Assembly (NCBI GenBank): GCA_002786205.1
Contig: PEQM01000028.1
Coordinates: forward strand, 25,641 to 89,640
Direction of reading: 5' to 3'
Origin: Legionella sp.
GTDB taxonomy: Bacteria > Pseudomonadota > Gammaproteobacteria > Legionellales > Legionellaceae
Length of the DNA: 64,000 nucleotides
The notes beneath the pieces are model-generated. The model saw nothing but the letters and a program-made list of their open reading frames with translations. It was not told the origin of the DNA and ran no database searches. Of the stretch, positions 39,401 to 47,902 are shown piece after piece (position 1 is the stretch's first letter; each line of letters opens with the position of its first letter). The translations under genes were made by a program, and so were the position numbers.

Positions 39401-42283
39401 GAGATTATTCCTCTTATAAAAGGCGTGCCTCAATCTGGGCATACTTTTTCCAATAATATTCTGCATTGTTTGCATGCCCGTTTACAAAAAACACACCCCC
39501 ACCTGTCCTTCCCTATTGAATGGGCAAGCAATGTGGTTGTATCTGAATCTACGCGCCATTTCATAGAATATTTTAAGCCAGGAAGCCTTATAGGTCTCAC
39601 CGCCACAGCCGGGACTACTGAAGAACTGGCTGAACAGAAAAATGATTGGGACATGCTCTGTCTTACTATCCCGCCATATAAAAAAAATAACCGCCAGATA
39701 CTAAATCCCATGCCATATTCTTCAAATAAAATCTGGCATGCTATTCATCAGTTCATTGATTCATTGCCTCAATCAGCGCCGGGAAGACAGCCTATCTTAG
39801 TAATTACCAAGGACTGGGAAGAAGCTTCCTCACTGTATCAGCAATTAAATAAAATCTACCCGGGGCAAGTTCATCTCATCCTTAATGAAGAACAGCAAAA
39901 TCAAAATCAACTGAGATCTGGCAGACCCAACCAAATAACTGTTAGCACTTTTTTATTAGGAAGAGGCGCTGATATTGAAACCAAACATAAAAAAGGACTT
40001 CTGGTAATACAAACCTACATTGATAGCTACCGTCGCACCCAACAAATCACAGGAAGATGTGCCAGAAACGGACGACCCGGGCAATACATTGCCTTTTATG
40101 AAGCAAAAGACAATATTAAATATTTACACATAGACAATCTGCTTTTTTCAGATAACAAGCAAGCAGAACTCACTATAAAAAAACTTCAAAGCAAAATTCA
40201 ACAAGAAGCCTCTATTCAACGCCATGTATTTCAAAAAATAGACAATATTCAAAAAACTATCTTACATCATTTTGATAACTGGTATCTTTTTATATTAAAT
40301 ATCTCATCAACAAAACAAAGACTTGCACTAAAAAAAGAGTGCGCCAAGAGACGCTCAACACTTATTTCAGCGCTGAATACTCATTGGACTATACAAGTAG
40401 CACGTCATCATCTTCCTCTAGAGGAGGATGGTCTATTTTCTGCTGTTACGTTTAAAAAAATATTAAAAAATTATGAAATGTATGATGCAATCCCTTTATT
40501 GAATAAAGAAAAAAGTTACTTTATTGCATTAGTAGAGTCGATGAACTCTTTAATGCCCTTTCATCGCTTACAATTTGATTTTCTAAAAAGCATCGATATA
40601 GAACATGAATTAACCATCGCGTCCTACTCGAAAAAACACCAAGCATTGCAAACATCCCCCAACAGACTAAAAAAAACCTGCTCAAGCTTTGCACTCAATG
40701 AAGAACGAGCCTTGCTCACTTATGGCCATGCTCAACTCGCAGAAGAAGAAAAAAGCAAATTGAAAATGATCTCGCATAAAAAAGAGTTAAAAAGTATTTT
40801 GAACTTCTATAACAAACAAATTAAAAAATTACATATTAAAAATAAAGTGCTTTGCTCTTATAATTATCTCAATGAAAACAGTCCTGCAGAAAATCTGGAA
40901 CAGTTTACGAATCAACTAAATCATATTCACTCTATTCCCACCACTTATTGCCATTTATTTTACCCTATTATTTCTGCCTGCTTCTCTTTGTCTCTATCGC
41001 TAGATGTAAGGCAAAAAACCAAGAAAGATTTAAGAAAACTTAATAATCAATTTATTCATGATGGAATGGATAAAATAGTTCAACAAATTATTACAGAATG
41101 CTCCTGGGTTGAGCGCAAGGGAATGGATTACTATATTGAAAGACATGCTGTACGAAAAGCGGCACAAGAACTTCTGTCTCTGGCTAAGCAGATAGCGAAT
41201 AAAACATTAAAATCTGAAAAAAACACGCAAATACAATTACTGTATGATGTACTAAAAAAACAACATTCCCAAGTCAATAATCTCTGGTTTTATTTTTCTC
41301 TAGGCCATAAAGACATTCGTAAAACCACCGCTGACTGCCTAAATCAATGCGAATCTTTAAGTCATAGTGGACAATTTTCACTAACCAAAGAAGACAATCA
41401 AGTCATAACGCAATGCCTTCATCAAGAACAGGAGCAGCGATTACATTATTATTTAGAAACCATTCATGGCAAAAACCGTATTGAAAAAGTCATCATCCAG
41501 CCTGCGCCCAATAATCTTTATTCTGCTTATGATATTTTTATTTATAAAAAAACACCTTATCAACCAATAGACGGCTATGTTGATCTGGTCTGTACAAGCA
41601 AGATAGAGTCATTAAAAAAACAGGAAATGCTGCTACAGCAATTGAAAAATCAACTAAACTCTATACAAACACTGTCTATTGAACAAGAGGATATCGCTTT
41701 ACTAATAAAAGAAAAAATCAAAAACAATACAATCAAGGCTTATTTACTGCATACTTCGGCACAATGGAGACGTGCACAAGACAAATTACACGAATTACCA
41801 GAAAAAGTCTTACCTGAACCAAAGAATCGCGTTCAAATGCCAGGAAGACAGATGAAGCGCGAGGATAAAAACAATACTCAGCAAGAAAGCATTGCCGCCA
41901 TCCAAAAGCAAATAAAAATTATTGAAACAGAATGGGATAGGCTGAAAAAAAAGGCTATCACACATTGGATTGAAGACAATGAGCTTTGCTTGGAAAAGCC
42001 TGTAGAAGAACACAGCCATTGGCTTGATAGCCAACTCCACTTGATTAAAGAAGCCATCCAATCTCATACCAAGCAAGACATGATCGCTGTAAAATCCTGT
42101 CCAAGCAAAGAAGCCTTTGATGATTATCTGCGACACCTGGAGCACCAGGAATTTAATATTCTCTATGCGAATTTTGCAAACAGCTATCAACCCAACAGCT
42201 CAAAACCCTCTTTTTTTACCTCACCTTTCCAGACTGTCAAAGAATGCATCACTACCATGCAAACTTCTTTCAAAAAAACCTAA
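36458..42283 (+). CDS. giant protein with SecA-type helicase motor
   Basis: A 1941-residue protein, no signal peptide. Residues 1-~720 are helical and unassigned. From ~725 it follows the SecA motor: a Q-like motif (RELFYRTTGHFPYSTQ), Walker A IETGEGKSII (767-775 region), Walker B as DECD (869-872), GLTATAG (1046-1052, where SecA has GMTGTA), then the second RecA-like half with STFLLGRGADIE (GRG at 1168) and QITGRCARNGRPGQ (1196-1209). The C-terminal ~700 residues are Lys/Gln-rich and partly coiled coil. The SecA zinc-binding tail is missing. It is not the housekeeping SecA (~900 residues). An ATP-driven polypeptide or nucleic-acid remodeler, perhaps a secreted effector, is an inference. A GTG two codons upstream is an alternative start. 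Confidence 0.85.
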   Translation: MNIEFNGICYYLVTDLTAAISNHSSSNIPVELTIYQCSEEEQENLLESVQSQPPLLGLRFIIKPLTKQNHSLQLLFDTSYCNYKEAQFFSYCTSLVDDADYYSTLRSTLTAQRIRYLLPSYIVRQQKITTLSSIENTVAPIVEETATSLLKEAKNPPRPFNALGVLKEAISEQDIITPMLPIIETELPLLLAHLLPFGAENISLAIKIRYLKLKESFDFFYALEAPINRQTILQSVLQIEEELKFFLKNIPLPLSLISMVIRYAITDETEQAAFLALLSEGSFMFLLNESLKKAFIKELNEIIDQLEPNAPSLSTLFLSCIGSFDSTNATLDALTHYLQPVDSIHSFIERLFFIQQNDKEEYQRCLHLLCAPGHLEPLKVLIKNPNVLTGLLSSVSFSQQLGLIVHALRNHAETANNLDKALSALKAIKTVEKQLPAEIIPFLINATLHYELSHSNHFPIQALIELQQFNINQQHNNLFKLLLDGIHKTSHQPALQELLVNTTFDAIHHYIGQEADFSSFISLLLTSCTQYTASELASYQALIKGIPQSPEKRAFWLKILAGLARQGADIAELDQIHHKLLHHHETWKDVALLFTTQPYPETDILLSFLNKPSSELLKFIHRYDKDPAQLRTTPEKIAAQFSLSTLPDRLDHVKIPLYAQRLSKEKQYEIMQQLTYINLLGHRFITQEITPLINKSRLELQQDFSQVVRSLREKNQSKESVQQQKLLLIALMRELFYRTTGHFPYSTQIMVLLLSLDKEHNLLFEIETGEGKSIITAFWAVLQWVDGGVVGVGLAHQGLIQQDYEERKIRYFFDALEIPNTIIKSASLDFLVNGINYATAEEFLFYKIKNQLNPSDAVNTPIISHLILDECDAFLLDNTISFELILEQGNHFSWVYPYLNEFIDHELKANTQYLRKEEIWQLKKYLLLTVSNQEQYQAIDSFSIQQLDQWLDAAYLAQQLKIDSHFIIQHPEIDELQAPVAEIIPLIKGVPQSGHTFSNNILHCLHARLQKTHPHLSFPIEWASNVVVSESTRHFIEYFKPGSLIGLTATAGTTEELAEQKNDWDMLCLTIPPYKKNNRQILNPMPYSSNKIWHAIHQFIDSLPQSAPGRQPILVITKDWEEASSLYQQLNKIYPGQVHLILNEEQQNQNQLRSGRPNQITVSTFLLGRGADIETKHKKGLLVIQTYIDSYRRTQQITGRCARNGRPGQYIAFYEAKDNIKYLHIDNLLFSDNKQAELTIKKLQSKIQQEASIQRHVFQKIDNIQKTILHHFDNWYLFILNISSTKQRLALKKECAKRRSTLISALNTHWTIQVARHHLPLEEDGLFSAVTFKKILKNYEMYDAIPLLNKEKSYFIALVESMNSLMPFHRLQFDFLKSIDIEHELTIASYSKKHQALQTSPNRLKKTCSSFALNEERALLTYGHAQLAEEEKSKLKMISHKKELKSILNFYNKQIKKLHIKNKVLCSYNYLNENSPAENLEQFTNQLNHIHSIPTTYCHLFYPIISACFSLSLSLDVRQKTKKDLRKLNNQFIHDGMDKIVQQIITECSWVERKGMDYYIERHAVRKAAQELLSLAKQIANKTLKSEKNTQIQLLYDVLKKQHSQVNNLWFYFSLGHKDIRKTTADCLNQCESLSHSGQFSLTKEDNQVITQCLHQEQEQRLHYYLETIHGKNRIEKVIIQPAPNNLYSAYDIFIYKKTPYQPIDGYVDLVCTSKIESLKKQEMLLQQLKNQLNSIQTLSIEQEDIALLIKEKIKNNTIKAYLLHTSAQWRRAQDKLHELPEKVLPEPKNRVQMPGRQMKREDKNNTQQESIAAIQKQIKIIETEWDRLKKKAITHWIEDNELCLEKPVEEHSHWLDSQLHLIKEAIQSHTKQDMIAVKSCPSKEAFDDYLRHLEHQEFNILYANFANSYQPNSSKPSFFTSPFQTVKECITTMQTSFKKT

Positions 42284-42324
42284 TCAAAAGAAGAGCTACT
42301 GACCTGCTTGCTCTCTAAAGACAT

Positions 42325-43578
42325 TCAAGAAACAAGAGGTGCGGGTGCGCTTAAAATGCGCCCTGTCAAAGTATAGTGCATTTGCGCTATGGCAGTCTTA
42401 AACAAGGACTCTGTGCCAAAAAAAGAAACATCAAAATTTATTTCTGATCCCAAGGTTGATTCTGACTCTACATAAAGTGTTCTTAATGTGTCTACCGCAT
42501 CTTTTTTGTCTTGTTCGGTAAACAATGCACGCTCTTGCTCCCCAATGCCCAATACTTGATAAATACAATGTTTCAACTTATCAGTAATCTGACGGGATTC
42601 TAATAATAAAGTGCAACCGCCTAAAACCAAATAACTGGCACGCATCGAATGACATTGTTTCATCGTCTGAATAAAATGCGCCACATCATAGCGAGAAAGA
42701 TTATCCAAAATATGCGGTGTGTGCAGCAATTCTATCAGCTTTGATTTCAATCCTGCCTCGATAACATCTAATCCTGATAAATGAGATTCCAAATCTTCAG
42801 CTACTAATGGCGTCCCCTCTGCCAGGTCTCTTTTCAATATATTTTCCCATGCATCAAGCGCAATCTCAATGTGATTGTGTTCTTGAGTCAATGCCACAGT
42901 AAAGGTGTGAATAAAATCTATGGCTTTAAACTGCTGAAAAACAGCCCACCCTCTTCGATAATGCACATCGATAATCTCTTGAAGATGCGACTCAAAATTA
43001 ATGTCTGAAGCGAAATGAGGATAATTTAAAAATCGATTTTTTTCTAACATGTTTTTCTGAAAGCATTCTAACGCGCTGGAGATGGTCATTACATCCAGCT
43101 GTTCTAAATCTGATTGACGAAAACTCTCATCTGGAGTTAACGGCGACAATTGCAAGGCTTTTCTTATCCCTGTAAAGAGCCTGCAAGTTCTGACATTGGC
43201 GGGCTGAAAAAAGGCAAACAAATTAAAAGCTGGTGCATTAATAGCATCACACTCATTTAATAACCGAAAATAACGATGTAACAAAGCGCCCAATAAAAAT
43301 AATGCGGCTGTTTTCTCATCCTGATGAGAACCATCATTTAATTCATTGATCAATTGTTTGAACACATCCAACTGACTTTTTCTATCTGTGCCACAATCCA
43401 AAACATGCTGTCTTATTCTGGCAGTTAAAAGCCCAAATGCAGTTTTAGGACAACGCTCTGATTCTTTTTCTTTTGTTGTAGGTGCAATATCATATCGATT
43501 AGTCAATATAGAGTAATTTTTAGAGAGCTTGCTAATCCTTTGCTCTAAGACGGTAAATTCTGGTAATCCGAATGGCAT
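42325..43578 (-). CDS. unknown 417-residue protein
   Basis: Not recognised. A soluble, mostly helical protein without signal peptide, membrane helix or known motif. A strong AAGGAGG lies 6-7 bases before ATG, just after the upstream gene's stop, so it is cotranscribed and well translated. The C-terminal end LSAPAPLVS is short and polar. It is convergent with the SecA-like gene. With its partner it may be a two-component accessory unit; the role is unknown. Confidence 0.75.
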   Translation of the reverse strand: MPFGLPEFTVLEQRISKLSKNYSILTNRYDIAPTTKEKESERCPKTAFGLLTARIRQHVLDCGTDRKSQLDVFKQLINELNDGSHQDEKTAALFLLGALLHRYFRLLNECDAINAPAFNLFAFFQPANVRTCRLFTGIRKALQLSPLTPDESFRQSDLEQLDVMTISSALECFQKNMLEKNRFLNYPHFASDINFESHLQEIIDVHYRRGWAVFQQFKAIDFIHTFTVALTQEHNHIEIALDAWENILKRDLAEGTPLVAEDLESHLSGLDVIEAGLKSKLIELLHTPHILDNLSRYDVAHFIQTMKQCHSMRASYLVLGGCTLLLESRQITDKLKHCIYQVLGIGEQERALFTEQDKKDAVDTLRTLYVESESTLGSEINFDVSFFGTESLFKTAIAQMHYTLTGRILSAPAPLVS

Positions 43579-43587
43579 AACTCCTCC

Positions 43588-44256
43588 TTAGACATTATTC
43601 ATCGTAATTCCTATTACGTCCATTCCCCAATAAACGGCATCCAATAAAACAGGATGAGCTGTTTTCATCGGGTGCATGGCACTGTGAATATCCGCTTGAA
43701 TAGAATCACCTAATAAGTGATTTAATTTGCTATAATCTCTATTGTTGTCTTTTTGCTCGTAGACAAAAGAGCAAAACTGACTCAAGGCATCCAAATGGGC
43801 ATGTATTTTTTCAACAGTCCACTGTTCAGACGCGTTGATCTCCAAGTCACTTTCAAGCCAATGAAGGAGCTGCTTATGATAGATGGTAGGAGCTGATTGC
43901 CTATATTGCTCACATTTTAATAGATAACATCCAATTAATATGCTGGTTTTGAATTCTAAAAACTCACTCCAACTGAGCAAGGCATGAATTTTTTTCCCTT
44001 GCAGAAAGCGCATTAAATCGATATCACGCTTCAATTTTGTTTGATCCACTCCATCTGATCCGTAGCAGTCATCAAAACCATCCAGATAATCTGTGATGGC
44101 TTTTATTATCTGCATGTCATGCAGTATGGTATATGGTATCGAGGCAGGGAAAAAACCCAAACACCCAATAGTCGAACCATGACTTTTCTGAAATAACTTC
44201 TCTGTCTTTTCAATTAAACGTCTGGCTTTATTTTTAAGTTCGCTTAATTTTGGCAT
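43588..44256 (-). CDS. unknown 222-residue protein
   Basis: Not recognised. The N-terminus is basic and helical (MPKLSELKNKARRLIEKTEK), a weakly hydrophobic stretch follows at ~30-50 (STIGCLGFFPASIPYTIL), and the remainder is helical. GGGAGA precedes ATG by about 7 bases. It is the first gene of a two-gene operon with the 417-residue protein (9 bases apart). A dispersed 36-nt repeat lies about 110 bases upstream, and nothing else is visible in the gap up to dacB. Confidence 0.75.
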   Translation of the reverse strand: MPKLSELKNKARRLIEKTEKLFQKSHGSTIGCLGFFPASIPYTILHDMQIIKAITDYLDGFDDCYGSDGVDQTKLKRDIDLMRFLQGKKIHALLSWSEFLEFKTSILIGCYLLKCEQYRQSAPTIYHKQLLHWLESDLEINASEQWTVEKIHAHLDALSQFCSFVYEQKDNNRDYSKLNHLLGDSIQADIHSAMHPMKTAHPVLLDAVYWGMDVIGITMNNV

Positions 44257-44362
44257 TTGTTCTCCCGAAATGCACTTGCTAAAACAGCAAACAGATACTC
44301 TTTATATAGAGTTTTTATTTTTATATCAATCTGAAAATAATTTTGCAACTTAATTCTCTGAA

Positions 44363-44398
44363 CATGACAGGTTTTTTTGTCAGATACAAAGAACTTAA
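44363..44398 (+). repeat. 36-nt dispersed repeat, copy 1
   Basis: CATGACAGGTTTTTTTGTCA and the 16 bases after it match 56849-56884 without gaps, 30 of 36 identical. Noncoding, in the divergent gap 44257-44552 between the two-gene unknown operon and dacB. Confidence 0.6.
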
Positions 44399-44552
44399 TT
44401 TATTTATTCCAGACAAATACAGCTAATTTTTGATTAAAAGGATATCATGCTTGCTATTTGAATTAGGCATAAGGTTATTGACTCTATTTTCAATTGCCAA
44501 TTAATTTTTCATCCTTGATAATGTATTTCATACCATTTTATACGGAGATTTA

Positions 44553-45971
44553 ATGCAATATCTAGCAATCACATGGTGTATTACGGTTCTATTTGCTCAT
44601 AGTCTTTATGCAAGCACGCTGATGGATAAAATTGAATCCGTCATTAAAAAAGAACTACCCTATGCTACTATCAGCATTCTGGTGAAAGATGCTAAAAATG
44701 GGCAGCTAATAGTCAATAAAAATACTAAAAAGCTACTCTATCCAGCCAGCACCATCAAATTATTTACAGCCACCGCAGCCTTATATCATTGGCAAGCTGA
44801 TCATTATTTTAAAACCAGCCTGTTAAAAGATAAAAACAACTACTACATCCGCTTTGGTGCCTCACCTTCTTTAACTTCAGACAATTTAAGTTCATTGATA
44901 AGCGACTATTTCCTGCAACAACGAATAACACAAATTAAAGGCTCCATTGTGCTTGATGCCTCTATTTTTAGCCCACCCTATCATCCTGCGGGCATTTCCT
45001 ATGATGATCTGGGTTGGTACTATGCTGCGCCTGATTCTGCAATCATTCTGGATGAAAATAAAGCCTCTTTTAAAATGACTTCTAGTAAATTAAACGAGCC
45101 AGTAACTTTTTATCCAGTAAACGCTCAAAGTCCTCTTACTGTCCTTAACCAGGTAATCACTGTAAATAAAAACAATAGACCTCCTTGCACGCTAAACATT
45201 TCTAATGAAAAAAATAATACTGTACGTCTATATGGGTGCGCACCTTTAACAGAAAAACCCCAATTAATAGAACTTGCCATACCCGAGCCAGAACATTGGG
45301 CACAAGCTATTATTTACAACACCCTCCAAAAAAACAACATACAACTAAAAGGAAGTATCCGCTTTGCAAAAACACCTGATTCAGCCAAGCATCTTGTATC
45401 ATTACGCTCGAACTCAATACATGAACTAGTCAATCATATGCTCAAAGAATCCGATAATTTGTATGCAGATAATCTGGCAAAACAACTAGGTTATTCACTG
45501 ACTAAAAAAGCAACCAATGCCGAAGCAGTATTAGCCATCAAACAAATTTTGGCAAAACATATGATTTTAGACGATAATCAGTTGGAATTGGCTGATGGGG
45601 TAGGTACTCGTTATAACCTGGCCAGCACAAAACAAATAAGTGTTTTATTAGATACTATTTATCATGACAAAAAATTATTTTCTCTTTTTATCGAAGCCTT
45701 ACCCCAATCTGGCGTATCAGGCACACTAAAAAACAGGATGAAAAATACCAGGCTTGAAAAAATAATTTACGCCAAAACAGGTACTATGCATGATATTTCT
45801 GCACTATCAGGTTTTATGATTAACCCGAACGGAAGGCCTCTAATTTTTTCTATCATTATCAATGGGATACATCAACCGATAGCCAAAGCCAAAGCACTAG
45901 AGGAGCAGATATTAAGCCTTATCGACGAAGAAGTGAATACGGAGATGCCTGAGCACTCACAATTTGCCTAG
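44553..45971 (+). CDS. dacB: D-alanyl-D-alanine carboxypeptidase/endopeptidase (PBP4)
   Basis: A periplasmic penicillin-binding protein of 472 residues acting on peptidoglycan cross-links. Residues 1-20 are a signal peptide ending in SLYA. Active-site motifs: SxxK in YPASTIKLFTA, SxN in KESDNLYADNLAK, and KTG in YAKTGTMHD. The size and the insert between SxxK and SxN are typical of class C PBP4 (DacB). GGAG is 6 bases before ATG. Convergent with mpl. Confidence 0.94.
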   Translation: MQYLAITWCITVLFAHSLYASTLMDKIESVIKKELPYATISILVKDAKNGQLIVNKNTKKLLYPASTIKLFTATAALYHWQADHYFKTSLLKDKNNYYIRFGASPSLTSDNLSSLISDYFLQQRITQIKGSIVLDASIFSPPYHPAGISYDDLGWYYAAPDSAIILDENKASFKMTSSKLNEPVTFYPVNAQSPLTVLNQVITVNKNNRPPCTLNISNEKNNTVRLYGCAPLTEKPQLIELAIPEPEHWAQAIIYNTLQKNNIQLKGSIRFAKTPDSAKHLVSLRSNSIHELVNHMLKESDNLYADNLAKQLGYSLTKKATNAEAVLAIKQILAKHMILDDNQLELADGVGTRYNLASTKQISVLLDTIYHDKKLFSLFIEALPQSGVSGTLKNRMKNTRLEKIIYAKTGTMHDISALSGFMINPNGRPLIFSIIINGIHQPIAKAKALEEQILSLIDEEVNTEMPEHSQFA

Positions 45972-45978
45972 TTTTGAA

Positions 45979-46005
45979 GGGTTAAGCGTTTATTACTCTT
46001 AACCC
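45979..46005. terminator. bidirectional terminator dacB / mpl
   Basis: GGGTTAAG (45979-45986) pairs exactly with CTTAACCC (45998-46005), loop 11 nt. It starts 7 bases past the dacB stop and includes the mpl stop codon on the other strand. Confidence 0.55.
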
Positions 46006-47348
46006 AAAGCCTTGGTCAACTGATCATGAATTCCATTAAAACCTCTATTACTCATAACTAAAACAGCATCGCCAGGCTGAGCAAGATGAGCCACCTGCTC
46101 TACAATATCCCCTGTTGTATTCAAAATAGTATGAGGGAAACTCCAGTAATTTTGAGCTTCCAGAGGATCAAAATCTTGTGGTTTCAGTATAAAAGTATGG
46201 GTCGCATTGACTAAAGCCTGAGGCATGGCCTGAGCATGAACTCCTGTCCGCATGGTATAAGACGCAAACTCCATGATAACGAAAATTCTTTGATGGCGCA
46301 TACTCTGTTTTAATGCCATCAATGTTTTAGCAATAGCTGTCGGATGATGAGCAAAATCATCATAAACAGTGATGTTATTGCTGTTTGATTTGATTTCCAA
46401 ACGACGCTTTACTGGTATAAATTGCTCTAGTGCGCGAGCAGCGATCTCCGGTGACACCCCTGCTTTTGCACTGGCAGCAATGGCTGACAAAGCATTTTCT
46501 ATGTTAAATAAACCAATTAAAGACCAGTTAACACAAGCCACTTCTTTTCCGTAATGTAATACCTTAAATGAAGAACCACTGTCATTTAAAACCTCTGCCG
46601 ACCAAGTATCTTCTGCAGAGAAACCAAGTGATTCCAGATCAGAATAAACACCTCTGGCTACCACCTCATTTAATGCCTGGTCTTCTTTGGGTTTAATGGC
46701 AAGGCCATTAGCAGGAATCGTACGAAGAAAATAGTGAAATTGCTGTTGAATCGCCTCAAGATTTTCATAAATATCAGCATGATCAAATTCCAGATTATTT
46801 AAGACAGCAATTTCTGGTCTGTAATGCATAAACTTAGGTCGCTTATCAAAAAAAGCGCTATCGTATTCATCGGCTTCAATAACAAACCACTCCCCTTTTC
46901 CTAAACAGGCACTGGTTTTAAAATTACTTGCCACACCGCCAATAAGAAACCCTGGCTTAAACCCTGCGCACTCTAAAATCCATGCAGTCATTGACGTGGT
47001 GGTCGTTTTTCCATGAGTACCTGATATGGCAATCACTTTATAACGACTTAGAATATGTTCTGCCAGCCATTGTGGTCCAGAAGTATACTGTTTTCTTGCA
47101 TTCATGACGGCTTCCAAAACAGGCATACCTCTTTTTATTGCATTACCTACAATCACCAAATCCGCTTCCAATGCCAATGTCGCATCCTCATAACCCTCAA
47201 CCCATGAAATACCTTTAGACTCCAGTAGATGGCTAACAGGCGGATAACAATGCGCATCACTTCCTGTTACCTTATATCCCGCATCGCGTGCTAATAAAGC
47301 CAATGCGCTCATGAACGTACCGCTTAAACCCAAAATATGTAAATGCAT
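45999..47348 (-). CDS. mpl: UDP-MurNAc:tripeptide ligase Mpl
   Basis: A murein-recycling ligase that joins recovered L-Ala-gamma-D-Glu-meso-DAP to UDP-MurNAc. The start MHLHILGLSGTFMSALALL aligns with E. coli Mpl; the P-loop ISGTHGKTTTTSM and YDDFAHHPTAI are Mur-ligase marks. I start at ATG 47348 (449 residues), with GGTGA 8 bases upstream; ATG 47351 is equally possible. It overlaps the end of the upstream membrane-protein gene only if the poor TTG start is used. Works with anmK and dacB in wall turnover. Confidence 0.95.
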   Translation of the reverse strand: MHLHILGLSGTFMSALALLARDAGYKVTGSDAHCYPPVSHLLESKGISWVEGYEDATLALEADLVIVGNAIKRGMPVLEAVMNARKQYTSGPQWLAEHILSRYKVIAISGTHGKTTTTSMTAWILECAGFKPGFLIGGVASNFKTSACLGKGEWFVIEADEYDSAFFDKRPKFMHYRPEIAVLNNLEFDHADIYENLEAIQQQFHYFLRTIPANGLAIKPKEDQALNEVVARGVYSDLESLGFSAEDTWSAEVLNDSGSSFKVLHYGKEVACVNWSLIGLFNIENALSAIAASAKAGVSPEIAARALEQFIPVKRRLEIKSNSNNITVYDDFAHHPTAIAKTLMALKQSMRHQRIFVIMEFASYTMRTGVHAQAMPQALVNATHTFILKPQDFDPLEAQNYWSFPHTILNTTGDIVEQVAHLAQPGDAVLVMSNRGFNGIHDQLTKALG

Positions 47349-47356
47349 CATGTTGT

Positions 47357-47902
47357 TCACCAAAAAGAAAGGGTCAATATATTAGCTGCCATTAGTCCAA
47401 ACGCAGCCAATACACCTTGAATAGATGTCGCACTTAAAGCATGTTTATAAATATGAGAAGTCACAACAAACTGCCATAAAGACAACAAAAAAACCAGCAA
47501 TAAATAAGCTATCCCTATAAATAATGACCATGAGTTGCGCATCTCCAATGCAGAAACATAGGGATCTAATAGCAATAAAGGCATACTTAACAGATGAATA
47601 ATACTTTGGGTATAGGATAAACTAGACAAAGTTTGTATACAGCGTGTTTTTAGTCCCCTTAAAAAAAGCAGTACTCCCGTATAAACCATTATGGAAAAAA
47701 CCAAGCTTAGCGCCACACAAAAAACCAATAACAAATCATTAGAAAAATCAAAATTTGAAAAACGCCATTGTCCTGTCAAAACCAAAACCAAAGACAATAA
47801 ACCCAAGGTACACAAAGCAGGCGAATAAGATGTGTCTTCAGGATTATTTTTCAACAAGACCAAATGCCAGTAAGGCTGAATAGTTCGTTTAAAAAGGCTC
47901 AT
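47357..47902 (-). CDS. unknown inner-membrane protein
   Basis: A 181-residue protein with about five hydrophobic segments and no signal-peptide cleavage site. The layout (short cytoplasmic N-terminus, then helices LLSLVLVLTG, LLLVFCVALSLVFSIMVY, MPLLLLDPYV, GIAYLLLVFLLSLWQF and a last helix) is vaguely Yip1-like, which I cannot confirm. Its ATG overlaps the yhdP stop by one base (TAATG), and mpl follows within a few bases, so it is part of that transcript. Confidence 0.75.
   Translation of the reverse strand: MSLFKRTIQPYWHLVLLKNNPEDTSYSPALCTLGLLSLVLVLTGQWRFSNFDFSNDLLLVFCVALSLVFSIMVYTGVLLFLRGLKTRCIQTLSSLSYTQSIIHLLSMPLLLLDPYVSALEMRNSWSLFIGIAYLLLVFLLSLWQFVVTSHIYKHALSATSIQGVLAAFGLMAANILTLSFW

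Noticed and set aside
36458..42283. The giant gene as the housekeeping secA
   Set aside because: It is twice the length, diverges at DEVD and GMTGTA motifs, and lacks the zinc-binding tail.
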